34,584 nt of DNA from Flavobacterium columnare NBRC 100251 = ATCC 23463 (GTDB lineage Bacteria; Bacteroidota; Bacteroidia; Flavobacteriales; Flavobacteriaceae). The position numbers were made by a program, and so were the translations under genes. The notes under the pieces were generated by a model. It was not told where the DNA came from. It saw nothing but the letters and a program-made list of their open reading frames with translations, and did no database searches. Below, piece by piece: positions 1 through 7,319 of this stretch. How positions within the stretch are numbered: the first letter of the stretch is position 1; every line of letters starts with the position of its first letter. The stretch lies in contig NZ_PCMX01000046.1 in assembly GCF_002530675.1 (NCBI RefSeq), forward strand, positions 1 through 34,584. Reading direction: 5' to 3'.

Positions 1-17
1 TTGCTCGTTATGGATAT

Positions 18-328
18 ATCTCCCCGCTGGGGCTTTTTTGTGTTAGATATTTTGTTACTCGTTGGATATGTCGTCCCGCTGGGGCTGGTTATGTTAGTGT
101 TAAAATGTATCCATCCAGCTGGGTTGTATTGCTAGACATTATTTAGGGATATGTCATCCCTGTGGCATTACTTTTTTCCATTGATAATATATTTATAAAT
201 TGTGAATGGATTTACTTAATAAAATTCTCAATTCTCTATTAATTCTGCGTTTTTCTAGCTCCAGAGGAGCGAAATCTCCCTAACTCGAATACTCTCTACT
301 GATTTTAAAGCCCCAGCGGGGCGACATC
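18..328. repeat. REP-like palindrome cluster, left of transposase
   Basis: This is a gene-free stretch with six short GC-rich palindromes. Forward-type copies lie at 21-33, 73-85, 113-126 and 154-168, and reverse-type copies at 257-275 and 308-328. The best copies read TCCCCGCTGGGGC, a CCCC/GGGG stem around GCT, and are usually preceded by TATRTC. The copies at 113, 154 and 257 are degenerate. Forward copies are 40-52 bp apart. Two more near-perfect copies lie on the other side of the adjacent transposase gene. No open reading frame was recognised here. The pattern fits a REP-like array served by the Y1 transposase, which is an inference. Confidence 0.75.
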
Positions 329-331
329 TTT

Positions 332-793
332 TCAGTCAAAGAAATCAAAAAGATATTCTTCTTTAAACTCAATGTCAAATTTCTTTAAAAATCCGATATA
401 TTCTTCTCTAAATTTTTTCTTCTTATGGTGTGCTTCTTGGTTATCTATATAGTTTATCACATTTTCTATTGCTGATTTTGAATAGGAAAATCCTCCAAAT
501 CCGTTTTGCCATTCAAATTTACTTTTACAAAATCCTTTTTCGTTTATCCATTTTGAACTGTTGGCTTTTATATCTCTAACTAAATCGGATAATGCCATAC
601 TGGGTTTTAAACTGATTAATATATGTATATGGTCTTCTACTCCATTGATTCGGATTAGTTTTTGCCCTTTTTCTGTGATAATTCCTGTTATATATTTGTA
701 TAACTCGTCTTTCCAAGTTTTTTGTATTAGGTTTTCTCTTCGCTTTACTACGATTACTATCTGAATGTATATTTGTGTGTAGGAGTCCGCCAT
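332..793 (-). CDS. tnpA: IS200/IS605-like Y1 transposase (RAYT-type)
   Basis: The 153-residue protein has the length of IS200 TnpA. The HUH motif is visible as H55-I-H57 in EDHIHILISL, and the probable catalytic tyrosine is Y115 in NVINYIDNQ, followed by the family-typical HHKKKKF. Such enzymes cut and join single-stranded DNA at hairpin ends through a 5'-phosphotyrosine. The start is at the ATG at 793, giving the usual MAxxYTQ-like N-terminus. The gene lies among eight palindromes, one starting 8 bp upstream of the ATG, and no TnpB or cargo gene is attached. It may be an IS200-like element or a domesticated REP-associated transposase; the local sequence cannot decide between these. Confidence 0.9.
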   Translation of the reverse strand: MADSYTQIYIQIVIVVKRRENLIQKTWKDELYKYITGIITEKGQKLIRINGVEDHIHILISLKPSMALSDLVRDIKANSSKWINEKGFCKSKFEWQNGFGGFSYSKSAIENVINYIDNQEAHHKKKKFREEYIGFLKKFDIEFKEEYLFDFFD

Positions 794-800
794 AGTGATG

Positions 801-871
801 TATCGCCCCGCTGGGGCTGGTTGTTGTTACTTTTTCTCTTTCTTACTTATATATTGCCCCGCTGGGGCTGG
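801..871. repeat. REP-like palindromes, right of transposase
   Basis: Two near-identical copies of the palindrome lie at 801-820 and 851-871. Both contain GCCCCGCTGGGGCTGG and are preceded by TATCG or ATATTG. They match the forward copies at 21 and 73 and flank the 5' side of the transposase gene. They may be substrates of the transposase or form part of its ends. Confidence 0.75.
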
Positions 872-923
872 TTTTTAAATTTATAATAAATCAAAGTATG
901 TAAAAAATACTGTGAATCATTTT

Positions 924-1412
924 TTATAATACTTCTTGATTCTCTTTAATTTGATTTCTTTTGATTAACGAATTTATTAAAATATCTAAATTATCAAATT
1001 GTTCTATTCCGTATTTTTCACACACAATATCTATATTTCCTTTTCTCCAAAATGCTTTATCTACAACTACTTTCATTTTTTTAGACTTTGCATATAGTCC
1101 GAATTCTAATAAGGAAATGGGCGATTTTGTGTCTTCTGCAAAATACATTATTATGATATCTGATTCTTCTAAGGCGTTTAGTTCCCAAAGGACTTGTGCT
1201 TTAAAATCGGGATTTTCAATTTTTTGCTCCCAACTAGAATCCCAAGATTTTCTTCGAGGATTAAAAATAGTATATTGATCTGAAAGTTTTTCTTCACAGT
1301 AAGTTTGCCAATCTATTGCTTTGTCCATTTCTATGGATCCTGCTAAGAATATAGATGGTCTGTTTTTATCTCGCTCCGAGATTTCTTCTGGTGATCTATA
1401 TATTGTTTTCAT
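924..1412 (-). CDS. nucleoside 2-deoxyribosyltransferase-like protein
   Basis: The 162-residue protein resembles the nucleoside 2-deoxyribosyltransferase-like family. It has IFLAGSI near residue 22, FNPRRKSWDSSW around 51-62, a WELNALEESDIIIMYF stretch, SPISLLEFGLY, and a late RKGNIDIVCEKYGI segment. The fold acts on N-glycosidic bonds of nucleosides and nucleotides, so it could act on a ribosyl-base bond such as one in an NAD breakdown product; that part is inference. The ATG follows the TAA of the phosphatase gene directly, so it is the last gene of a tight four-gene unit with DUF4291, kptA and the phosphatase. Confidence 0.8.
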   Translation of the reverse strand: MKTIYRSPEEISERDKNRPSIFLAGSIEMDKAIDWQTYCEEKLSDQYTIFNPRRKSWDSSWEQKIENPDFKAQVLWELNALEESDIIIMYFAEDTKSPISLLEFGLYAKSKKMKVVVDKAFWRKGNIDIVCEKYGIEQFDNLDILINSLIKRNQIKENQEVL

Positions 1413-2138
1413 TTAATTCCTCCCTTTTTCATTTGGATATAATTCCCATACCATATCACTTTGCCAAAACTCTTTAGTTGCGACATCCATACAGGTTAGT
1501 TTTCCTGAAAAACCTGCTCCAGTGTCGATATTCCAAACATTGCAACCTTGCATAGGAACTTCAACATCATAATTTAGAGTAGGTGTATGTCCAATAAAGA
1601 TTTCGTGGTAATGTAATAATCGTTTTGGAAATAATTTGGAATCTTTTTTAATTCGTTTGTCCATTGTCAAAGCCATTTCCCACAGGGTTCTATCAAAGCA
1701 AAAATCCAATCGGTTTTCTTCTTTTTCTACTCCGTGTATAGAAGTAAAACCAGCGTGAATGTAAAGTCGGTTATCCTCGTCGATATGGTATTCTTGGAAA
1801 TTCTGATAAAAAGTCTTGTGCTCGGCTGAAGCTAGTAAACCTGACTGGATATAACTCTGAATGGTTGCTTTCCCACCGTGTTCTTCCCAAACGGGGTTTG
1901 ATACTCCCAAATTCAACCAACGTCCGCACCACAAATCGTGATTTCCTTGTATAAAAACGCAATGGTATTTTTTACTTAATTGGATAAGATATTCTACCGT
2001 TTGGTCAGATTCACTCCAACCATCGACATAATCACCAAGAAAAATTAATTTATCAGTCGGAGTGATGCCTACCTTTTCTATCAATTGTTCCAAGGCGCGA
2101 AGTCCTCCGTGTATGTCGCCAAAAACTAGTGTTCTCAT
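1413..2138 (-). CDS. calcineurin-like metallophosphatase
   Basis: The 241-residue protein carries the metallophosphatase signatures in order: GDIHG (7-11), GDYVDGWSES (35-44), GNHDLWCGRW (65-74) and a late IFIGHTPT. The proportions are those of PrpA/lambda-type serine/threonine phosphatases. The gene overlaps kptA by the 4-bp ATGA junction, which indicates translational coupling. With a Tpt1-type 2'-phosphotransferase next door, a role on RNA 2',3'-cyclic phosphates, RNA 5'-diphosphate ends or ADP-ribose phosphates is more attractive than a protein phosphatase role, but the sequence alone does not show the substrate. Confidence 0.88.
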   Translation of the reverse strand: MRTLVFGDIHGGLRALEQLIEKVGITPTDKLIFLGDYVDGWSESDQTVEYLIQLSKKYHCVFIQGNHDLWCGRWLNLGVSNPVWEEHGGKATIQSYIQSGLLASAEHKTFYQNFQEYHIDEDNRLYIHAGFTSIHGVEKEENRLDFCFDRTLWEMALTMDKRIKKDSKLFPKRLLHYHEIFIGHTPTLNYDVEVPMQGCNVWNIDTGAGFSGKLTCMDVATKEFWQSDMVWELYPNEKGRN

Positions 2139-2677
2139 CGCTGAATATATTTTGGAGGTACTTCATCGGTTAGCCAAACGCTATTTTCGGAACAATAAAA
2201 CAAATAACCATCTTTTACCATTTGGTGGGTATTGATTTTTAAAATGATCGCAGCTCCTCGTCGGTTACCTACTTTGATTGCGGTTTCTTTGTCTTTGCTT
2301 AAATGTACGTGTTGCCGACTCATTTTTTGTATTCCGTCTTTCAAAATTGTTTCGATAAACTTCGCTACTGTCCCGTGATATAATTCATCGGGTGGGGTTT
2401 GTGGTTGTAGTTCTAAATCGACTGAAATGGAATGTCCTTGATTGGCTCTGATTTTGGTTAAATCTTCATTGAAGGAAAATCGTTTTTTGTCATTGGTTTC
2501 AACAACATATTGAAGTGTTTCGAAATCCAATGCTTTCCGATTTTTATTTGATTTTGTAATAAGTTCTTCTACATCTGCCCATCCGTTTTCATCTAATTTT
2601 AGATTTATGGTCTCTGGTGAATGTCTGAGAATTAGACTCAGGAATTTGCTTATATTTTTTATATCTTTTTCGTTCAT
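2135..2677 (-). CDS. kptA: RNA 2'-phosphotransferase, Tpt1/KptA family
   Basis: The 180-residue protein belongs to the Tpt1/KptA family, which moves an internal RNA 2'-phosphate to NAD+. The products are clean RNA, nicotinamide and ADP-ribose 1'',2''-cyclic phosphate. The Arg-His-Arg-Arg active-site set is visible: R18 and H19 in LRHSP, R66 in KKRFSF and R121 in SRQHVHLS. LYHGT (99-103) and NRRGAA are also present. The start ATG at 2677 overlaps the DUF4291 stop by ATGA, and its stop overlaps the phosphatase start in the same way. The macrodomain gene nearby could process the ADP-ribose phosphate product. Confidence 0.95.
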   Translation of the reverse strand: MNEKDIKNISKFLSLILRHSPETINLKLDENGWADVEELITKSNKNRKALDFETLQYVVETNDKKRFSFNEDLTKIRANQGHSISVDLELQPQTPPDELYHGTVAKFIETILKDGIQKMSRQHVHLSKDKETAIKVGNRRGAAIILKINTHQMVKDGYLFYCSENSVWLTDEVPPKYIQR

Positions 2678-3309
2678 TGTAATTTTAATTTTTTGTTCAA
2701 TTCTTCATTTTTAAACCGAAGTGGCTTTTCTTCTGGAATAAAAAGTTGTTCTAATTCATTCTTTTTTACGAATTCGTATTGTTCAGCTACAAATGAGCTG
2801 ATATCTTCGATTTGAAGTATATCCGTCTTAGCAAATGACCGACTAAATTCGTTTCGTAATCCAATTTGTATGGCTCTTCTTTCTAGTTTATTTCCGTAAG
2901 GGTCGTGATCTGGATCCCATTGCAAACGAACATTGGATGTTTTTACTGCTTCCTGCCATTGTTCCATAGACATACCTTCTACTTGATTAAAGGAAGAATA
3001 GACAGCATTTTCCAAATATTTTTCGAAAGCTTCTAGTTTTAAATGAATGGCTAAAACGACTTCTTGTCCTTCTTTTGTTCCCCAACCGTTGCGATACATC
3101 ATCCAAAGGAAATTGGGTTTAATCCACGTCATTCGGTCGAGGCTAAAAGCGCCACCAAAAAATTGATTCTTAACTGCAAAATTTCCAATTTCCGGTCGGT
3201 ACGATTGATAAACAATTATTTTTTCCTCGTCATATTGCGCCATAATATGGTGTCCGCTTTGTGGCCATTCCTGTAATTGTTCTATATATTTTTTTAATTG
3301 TAAGTTCAT
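2674..3309 (-). CDS. DUF4291 family protein
   Basis: The 211-residue protein has the DUF4291 hallmarks: IMAQYDEEKIIVYQSYRPEI (22-41), MTWIKPNFLWMMYRNGW (60-76), a central LQWDPDHDP and a following RRAIQIGLRNE. No activity is established to my knowledge. I chose the ATG at 3309 because the 13 codons of an earlier in-frame start run through the intergenic repeat that also precedes the macrodomain gene, and the family starts close to this residue. The stop overlaps kptA by ATGA. Strict coupling to an NAD-dependent RNA repair enzyme suggests a related function, possibly RNA or ADP-ribose handling. Confidence 0.88.
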   Translation of the reverse strand: MNLQLKKYIEQLQEWPQSGHHIMAQYDEEKIIVYQSYRPEIGNFAVKNQFFGGAFSLDRMTWIKPNFLWMMYRNGWGTKEGQEVVLAIHLKLEAFEKYLENAVYSSFNQVEGMSMEQWQEAVKTSNVRLQWDPDHDPYGNKLERRAIQIGLRNEFSRSFAKTDILQIEDISSFVAEQYEFVKKNELEQLFIPEEKPLRFKNEELNKKLKLQ

Positions 3310-3318
3310 ATTTTTTTT

Positions 3319-3426
3319 GTTACACAGAGTTGCACTAAGTTTTTTCACGAAGTCACACGAAGTTTTTTTAAAAATTCTGTGAATCTCTGAGTTATTTCTC
3401 TTTGCATCTCTGTGGAATTTAATTTT
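3319..3426. repeat. intergenic palindromic repeat, copy A
   Basis: This is a repeat of about 107 bp that begins GTTACACAGAGTTGCACTAAG and ends TTTGCATCTCTGTGG plus an AT-rich tail. Its two ends can pair (CACAGAG with CTCTGTG). It closely matches copy B at 3940-4046, with scattered differences. It separates the macrodomain gene from DUF4291 and could act as a transcript-processing or attenuation hairpin. Confidence 0.7.
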
Positions 3427-3929
3427 TACATCATTTCTTTATACCATTCATAATTTTCATCATCAAAACAGACGAAAAGCACTTCTTCTATATTTTTAAA
3501 AGGATAAGAATGTATGGTTTCCAATGCTATACTAGCCGCTTCTTTCTTTGGAAAACGATAAATTCCTGTACTGATGTTGGGAAATGCGATGGTTTTGCAT
3601 TGGTGTGCCTCTGCCAAGTCTAAAGCATTTTTATAACAATCCGCCAAAAGTGCTTTCTTTTCTTCTTTGTCTCCGTTCCATACAGGACCTACGGTATGAA
3701 TTACATACTGAGCAGGTAAATTTCCCGCGGTGGTTATTACGGCTTGACCAACCTCACAACCTCCTTGTCTGTTTCTTATTTGGATGCATTCTTCTAAGAT
3801 TTTTGAACCTCCTGCTCTGTGAATGGCGCCATCGACTCCACCACCTCCTAATAAAGAGGTATTAGCAGCATTGACAATGGCATCGGCTTGTATTTTTGTG
3901 ATGTCGGCTTTAAGAAGTGTGAGTTTCAT
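3426..3929 (-). CDS. macrodomain ADP-ribose hydrolase (YmdB/MacroD-like)
   Basis: The 167-residue protein is a single macrodomain. It shows [20 protein letters not shown] (N20 and N23), the [14 protein letters not shown] ligand loop (28-41), VIHTVGPVW and [13 protein letters not shown] near 119-131, which is the second phosphate loop. MacroD-type proteins of this form deacetylate O-acetyl-ADP-ribose made by sirtuins and remove ADP-ribose from acidic residues; related proteins dephosphorylate ADP-ribose 1''-phosphate. All three substrates could arise from neighbours here (sirtuin, KptA). The gene is bracketed by two copies of an intergenic repeat of about 107 bp, so it is not directly coupled to either neighbour. 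Confidence 0.95.
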   Translation of the reverse strand: MKLTLLKADITKIQADAIVNAANTSLLGGGGVDGAIHRAGGSKILEECIQIRNRQGGCEVGQAVITTAGNLPAQYVIHTVGPVWNGDKEEKKALLADCYKNALDLAEAHQCKTIAFPNISTGIYRFPKKEAASIALETIHSYPFKNIEEVLFVCFDDENYEWYKEMM

Positions 3930-3939
3930 TTTTTTTCTT

Positions 3940-4046
3940 GTTACACAGAGTTACGCAAAGTTTTTCATAAAGTCACACAAAGTTTTCCAAATTCTGTGAT
4001 TCTCTGAGTTACTTCTCTGTGTATCTCTGTAGTATTTAATTTTTAT
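3940..4046. repeat. intergenic palindromic repeat, copy B
   Basis: This is the second copy of the repeat at 3319-3426. It begins GTTACACAGAGTTACGCAAAG and ends GTGTATCTCTGTAG plus a TTTAATTTTTA tail. Both copies read in the same orientation and lie immediately upstream and downstream of the macrodomain gene. A decayed start of the same repeat seems present at about 8754-8792 (AACACATAGGTAAACGCAAAG). Confidence 0.7.
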
Positions 4047-4065
4047 AATTCAATTTTTTAGGTTT

Positions 4066-4935
4066 TTAATTTACGGTATTCCCATTCAAAATATCCTTTT
4101 TCATTTTTCCAATAGGCATCAAATAAATAGGCACTTTGATGTTGTAATGTGTACTCCATTTTTTGATGGCTTCGATAATTTGTTCGTTGGCGTAGCGTGA
4201 TGAAAAATGTCCTAAAATAACTTCTCCGACTTCAATTTCTGCAATCATTTGCATTACTTCTTCCAGTGAGCTATGTTGGTTTTTGTCATTTTTAGTGGCT
4301 TGCTCTTCTTTGGTTAAAAAAGTGGCTTCGTGAATTAAAACCTTTGAACCGTGATACCGTTGGTAATCCGTTACAGGGGTGTCGCCTGAATAGGATAGAA
4401 GTAGTGATTTTTGTTCCTCGAATAGTACCGCTTCTCCTTTTTGTATTCGTAATTCTTTTAATTCATTAGCCGAACAATTTAAAAATTCCTGCTTCAGTTT
4501 CTTTTTGGTTTCCCAAACTTTGTAACTCAAACTTTTATTTTCAGCATTGGGTGTATAAATATGTTCGTTTTTTATGGCTTCGACTACTAATTTTTCTTTT
4601 ATGGCGATACATTCCTTTGCTTCAATTCCTACCCAGTGTGTGCCTTTTGATTGCGGATCAAAATTTGCTGTAAACGTTTCCAAAAACGGGAAGGATTTAC
4701 AATCTTTTGGATAATAAATCGTTGGTTTATTATACCCGTACATTTGATTGAATGCTAATAAGCCAGTAAGATGATCCCTGTCTGGATGGGTAATAAATAG
4801 ATGTTTGAACTTTCCGCACTTACCCATCAAGCCCGAAACGAGTCCGTCGCCTGCATCAAAAATAATTCCGAGTTCTTCTATGGCGTACCAAGTGGCAAAT
4901 AATGCAGTGGAATAGCCGTGTATGGTGAGTTTCAT
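4066..4935 (-). CDS. RNase Z-like MBL-fold hydrolase
   Basis: The 289-residue protein has a metallo-beta-lactamase fold with tRNase Z-like landmarks: IIFDAGDG (24-31), the metal motif THPDRDH (49-55), LSYSGDTP, VLIHEATF and a late GHFSSRY. The usual HxHxDH is changed: H50 and D54-H55 are kept, but the second histidine is D52. It also lacks an obvious exosite arm, and at 289 residues it is slightly shorter than typical bacterial RNase Z. With KptA in the same island, an RNA-end nuclease or a cyclic phosphodiesterase acting on ADP-ribose cyclic phosphate are both reasonable guesses. It lies 5 bp downstream of the SIR2-TPR gene and is probably co-transcribed with it. Confidence 0.8.
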   Translation of the reverse strand: MKLTIHGYSTALFATWYAIEELGIIFDAGDGLVSGLMGKCGKFKHLFITHPDRDHLTGLLAFNQMYGYNKPTIYYPKDCKSFPFLETFTANFDPQSKGTHWVGIEAKECIAIKEKLVVEAIKNEHIYTPNAENKSLSYKVWETKKKLKQEFLNCSANELKELRIQKGEAVLFEEQKSLLLSYSGDTPVTDYQRYHGSKVLIHEATFLTKEEQATKNDKNQHSSLEEVMQMIAEIEVGEVILGHFSSRYANEQIIEAIKKWSTHYNIKVPIYLMPIGKMKKDILNGNTVN

Positions 4936-4940
4936 TTTGC

Positions 4941-7118
4941 TTAATTGTATTTTGCAATTAATTGAATAAATTCAGTATCATCTTTATAATTTCCCCAATC
5001 ATCATCATTTAAAATGTGCTTAATAGAAACTGATTTATTTTTTAACACTTCTTCAAGGTATTTCAATGCTTCTTTTTTATTGTTCTCTAACGCATAGCAA
5101 CAAGCAAGATTATATGAATTTTTATTATTTAGACTATAAGCTTCTTGAGCATTTTTTTTAGCTTCCTTCAAGTATTTATCTTCTTTGGTGAAATTGAAAA
5201 TTTCTATTAGTGTAGCTGAATAACTATTTAAAACTTCAAATCTTCTATTATCTATTTTTAATGCTTCTTCAAACTTTTGAAGGCTTAATTTATAGATCTC
5301 AATATCTCCTTTAATTTTCGCTATCTTTGAAAATGTCAATCCTAACAATTGATAAGCTGACGAATTAATAGAATTAAATTTTAATGCCTGCTCACACTTC
5401 TCAATCACATCTTCTAGTGAACTTTCATTGTTTTTAGCCAATTTATATAATGCATAACCCCAATTAACATAATCTATATCGTTTATATATTCTTCATCAT
5501 CTTTCCTTTTTTGTGAAGCAAGTTGGATAACCTTTTCATATGCTGAAACACTTTTAGTTAAATAATTATCATCATCTTGTTCTTCCCCTATTTTTTGATA
5601 AAAATCTGCCAAATTTCTATGTGCCAAGATAAAGTCAGGTTTAACTTTTAAAGCTTCTTCTAATTTTTCAATACTTTCATTCAAAAGCTTATTATCATTT
5701 TTTAATATTGCTAAGTCAAAAATAGATACAGCTAGATTATTTAAAATTTTATGATTATTTATTGAATATTTTTCATAATATTTCACATTAGCTTTTTCAT
5801 AGATTTTTATACTTTCTTGATATACTTTTTGATCTTTTAAGCCTTTAGCTAGACTATATAAACTGAAACCCCAGTTAAAATAAATTTCATAATTATTATC
5901 ATTTAAGTCTGTAGCAATTTTAAATTTATCGATGCTTATCTGAAGCTGTATGTTATCTTTTGTTTCTTTAAATTTTGTTCCTTCAAAAGTTCCCCACCTA
6001 TAATATAAATTTGACAATAAAGGCTTTAAATTTTCATAACTTCTTTCTACTAATTCTGTAAAATGTAAAGCTTCATCAAACTTATTATTTAAAATGGCAT
6101 CATAGATTTTCCCCTCTAATTCAAATTTTTCAGTTTTCTCATATTTTTCAATTGCATTATTCGTAATTTCTTTATTTCGATCTAATCTATTTTTAAAAAA
6201 ATCAAAACTTGGAATATATTCTTGGTCTGTGATTTCATATTCCTCTACATCTTTAATTTTTTCAATAACACTCGATAAGTATGAAAAAGGCCTATTAATA
6301 ATCTCAGGTGTTTTCAATTTTAATTTAGAATGTAAATCCAGAAAAAAAGTATCTGAATCGTAACCAGAAATCAAGTATGCATTTTTATTAGGTGCATTTA
6401 GCAATTGATTTTTAACCTTCTCATTCGGTTCATTTTGCTTATAACCAACCCAATACAATTCATTATCAAAACTTTCAAATTTTGCTATCTCGTCTAACAA
6501 CTCATCCTCACCACTGTAACCAATAATTATCCACGTTCGTTGATTACAAACCATACGGAATAATGAAGGAACAATATTTTTAGTTTTGTCAAGTTCTCCT
6601 TTTGAGTTTAATAACCATTGACCAAAATGTTGTCCGTGTAAATAGGTTATAGATTGTTTTTGAAAATTTGTTGTAGTAAATTCATTACCGTGTGTTATAT
6701 CATATACGGGTGGAATTTTGTTAAACAACATTGAAGCTTTCAATAACAAATCATCAAAATTTGGTGTAAATACATAATCTACATACCCCTCTAATAATAA
6801 TTGTGCAAGAAATATGTGCGTTACATTTAATTTAACGTTATCATTATTTATATAACTAGAAAAAAGTTCTCTACGTTCATCAGCAGACAAAGCACTCATC
6901 AATTCGTAATAGTTTAATTCTTTACTTTTATCTATTCGTTTAATTGAAGGCTTTTCTTTATATTTTTCCAATATATCTTCAACAATCTTACCAGTAAGTG
7001 GTATTCCTGCTGAGGCAGATGCTCCTGCTCCTATAAAAACTATCGGCTTTGGTTTACTTGGATCAGATTTTATTTCATTCAATATATAAACTAAATCATC
7101 AATATCGCGCTTTGTCAT
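4941..7118 (-). CDS. SIR2-like NADase with TPR repeats
   Basis: The 725-residue protein has an N-terminal SIR2-like domain (about 20-260). It shows VFIGAGASASAGIP (27-40), FTPNFDDLL with N119 and D121, catalytic histidine H160 in TYLHGQ, and IIGYSGEDELLDEI (197-210), which is typical of the SIR2-like fold of prokaryotic defence proteins. No zinc-ribbon cysteines are seen. From about residue 330 to the end it is a helical TPR array with repeated YxxWGxxLYxLAK-like helices. Homologous architectures act as NAD+-depleting effectors in anti-phage systems; that role here is inferred. It has its own upstream region with a decayed gene remnant, and the RNase Z-like gene follows after 5 bp. Confidence 0.88.
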   Translation of the reverse strand: MTKRDIDDLVYILNEIKSDPSKPKPIVFIGAGASASAGIPLTGKIVEDILEKYKEKPSIKRIDKSKELNYYELMSALSADERRELFSSYINNDNVKLNVTHIFLAQLLLEGYVDYVFTPNFDDLLLKASMLFNKIPPVYDITHGNEFTTTNFQKQSITYLHGQHFGQWLLNSKGELDKTKNIVPSLFRMVCNQRTWIIIGYSGEDELLDEIAKFESFDNELYWVGYKQNEPNEKVKNQLLNAPNKNAYLISGYDSDTFFLDLHSKLKLKTPEIINRPFSYLSSVIEKIKDVEEYEITDQEYIPSFDFFKNRLDRNKEITNNAIEKYEKTEKFELEGKIYDAILNNKFDEALHFTELVERSYENLKPLLSNLYYRWGTFEGTKFKETKDNIQLQISIDKFKIATDLNDNNYEIYFNWGFSLYSLAKGLKDQKVYQESIKIYEKANVKYYEKYSINNHKILNNLAVSIFDLAILKNDNKLLNESIEKLEEALKVKPDFILAHRNLADFYQKIGEEQDDDNYLTKSVSAYEKVIQLASQKRKDDEEYINDIDYVNWGYALYKLAKNNESSLEDVIEKCEQALKFNSINSSAYQLLGLTFSKIAKIKGDIEIYKLSLQKFEEALKIDNRRFEVLNSYSATLIEIFNFTKEDKYLKEAKKNAQEAYSLNNKNSYNLACCYALENNKKEALKYLEEVLKNKSVSIKHILNDDDWGNYKDDTEFIQLIAKYN

Positions 7119-7219
7119 TCTAATTTTATTTTTAATCTATTAAAGTTTTAAATTTTGGTGGATTAACTCATTTACATTTTTCGTTTATCGTTGTACAGAT
7201 GGTCTTTTATGATGGTTTC

Positions 7220-7264
7220 TCATTCTTTTAAACCTACGGGTCTGTATATTTGAATTGTTTTCAT
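7220..7264 (-). pseudogene. remnant start of an ADP-ribosylation/crystallin J1-like gene
   Basis: An ATG at 7264 opens a 14-codon frame reading MKTIQIYRPVGLKE before a TGA. This matches my memory of the conserved N-terminus of a protein family of about 130 residues that databases label 'ADP-ribosylation/crystallin J1'. Downstream of the stop only an unrelated short frame is seen, so the rest of the gene appears lost. It lies between the palindrome after the sirtuin gene and the start of the SIR2-TPR gene. The match is from memory and covers only 14 residues. Confidence 0.5.
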
Positions 7265-7278
7265 TTTTACTATTATTC

Positions 7279-7311
7279 AAACGTGACAGGTTTTTAAAAC
7301 CTGTCACGTTT
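7279..7311 (-). terminator. perfect palindrome/terminator after sirtuin gene
   Basis: A 16-bp stem (AAACGTGACAGGTTTT pairing with AAAACCTGTCACGTTT) surrounds a single central base, 8 bp beyond the sirtuin stop. It can end transcription from the nrtR-proximal half of the island before the SIR2-TPR gene. Palindromes of this sequence type are dispersed in Bacteroidota genomes as far as I recall, so it may also be a repeat copy. Confidence 0.7.
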
Positions 7312-7319
7312 ATTTGTTT

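Noticed and set aside
18..168. Possible CRISPR array in the spaced GC-rich repeats
   Set aside because: The repeats are only about 13-20 bp, palindromic, uneven in sequence, spaced 40-52 bp, and occur in both orientations; no cas genes lie nearby.
961..1278. Plus-strand frame of 105 codons opposite the deoxyribosyltransferase-like gene
   Set aside because: It is the antisense shadow of a gene with clear family motifs.
3310..3348. Longer N-terminus of the DUF4291 protein
   Set aside because: The extra 13 codons run through the intergenic repeat that also occurs elsewhere, and the family begins near the ATG at 3309.
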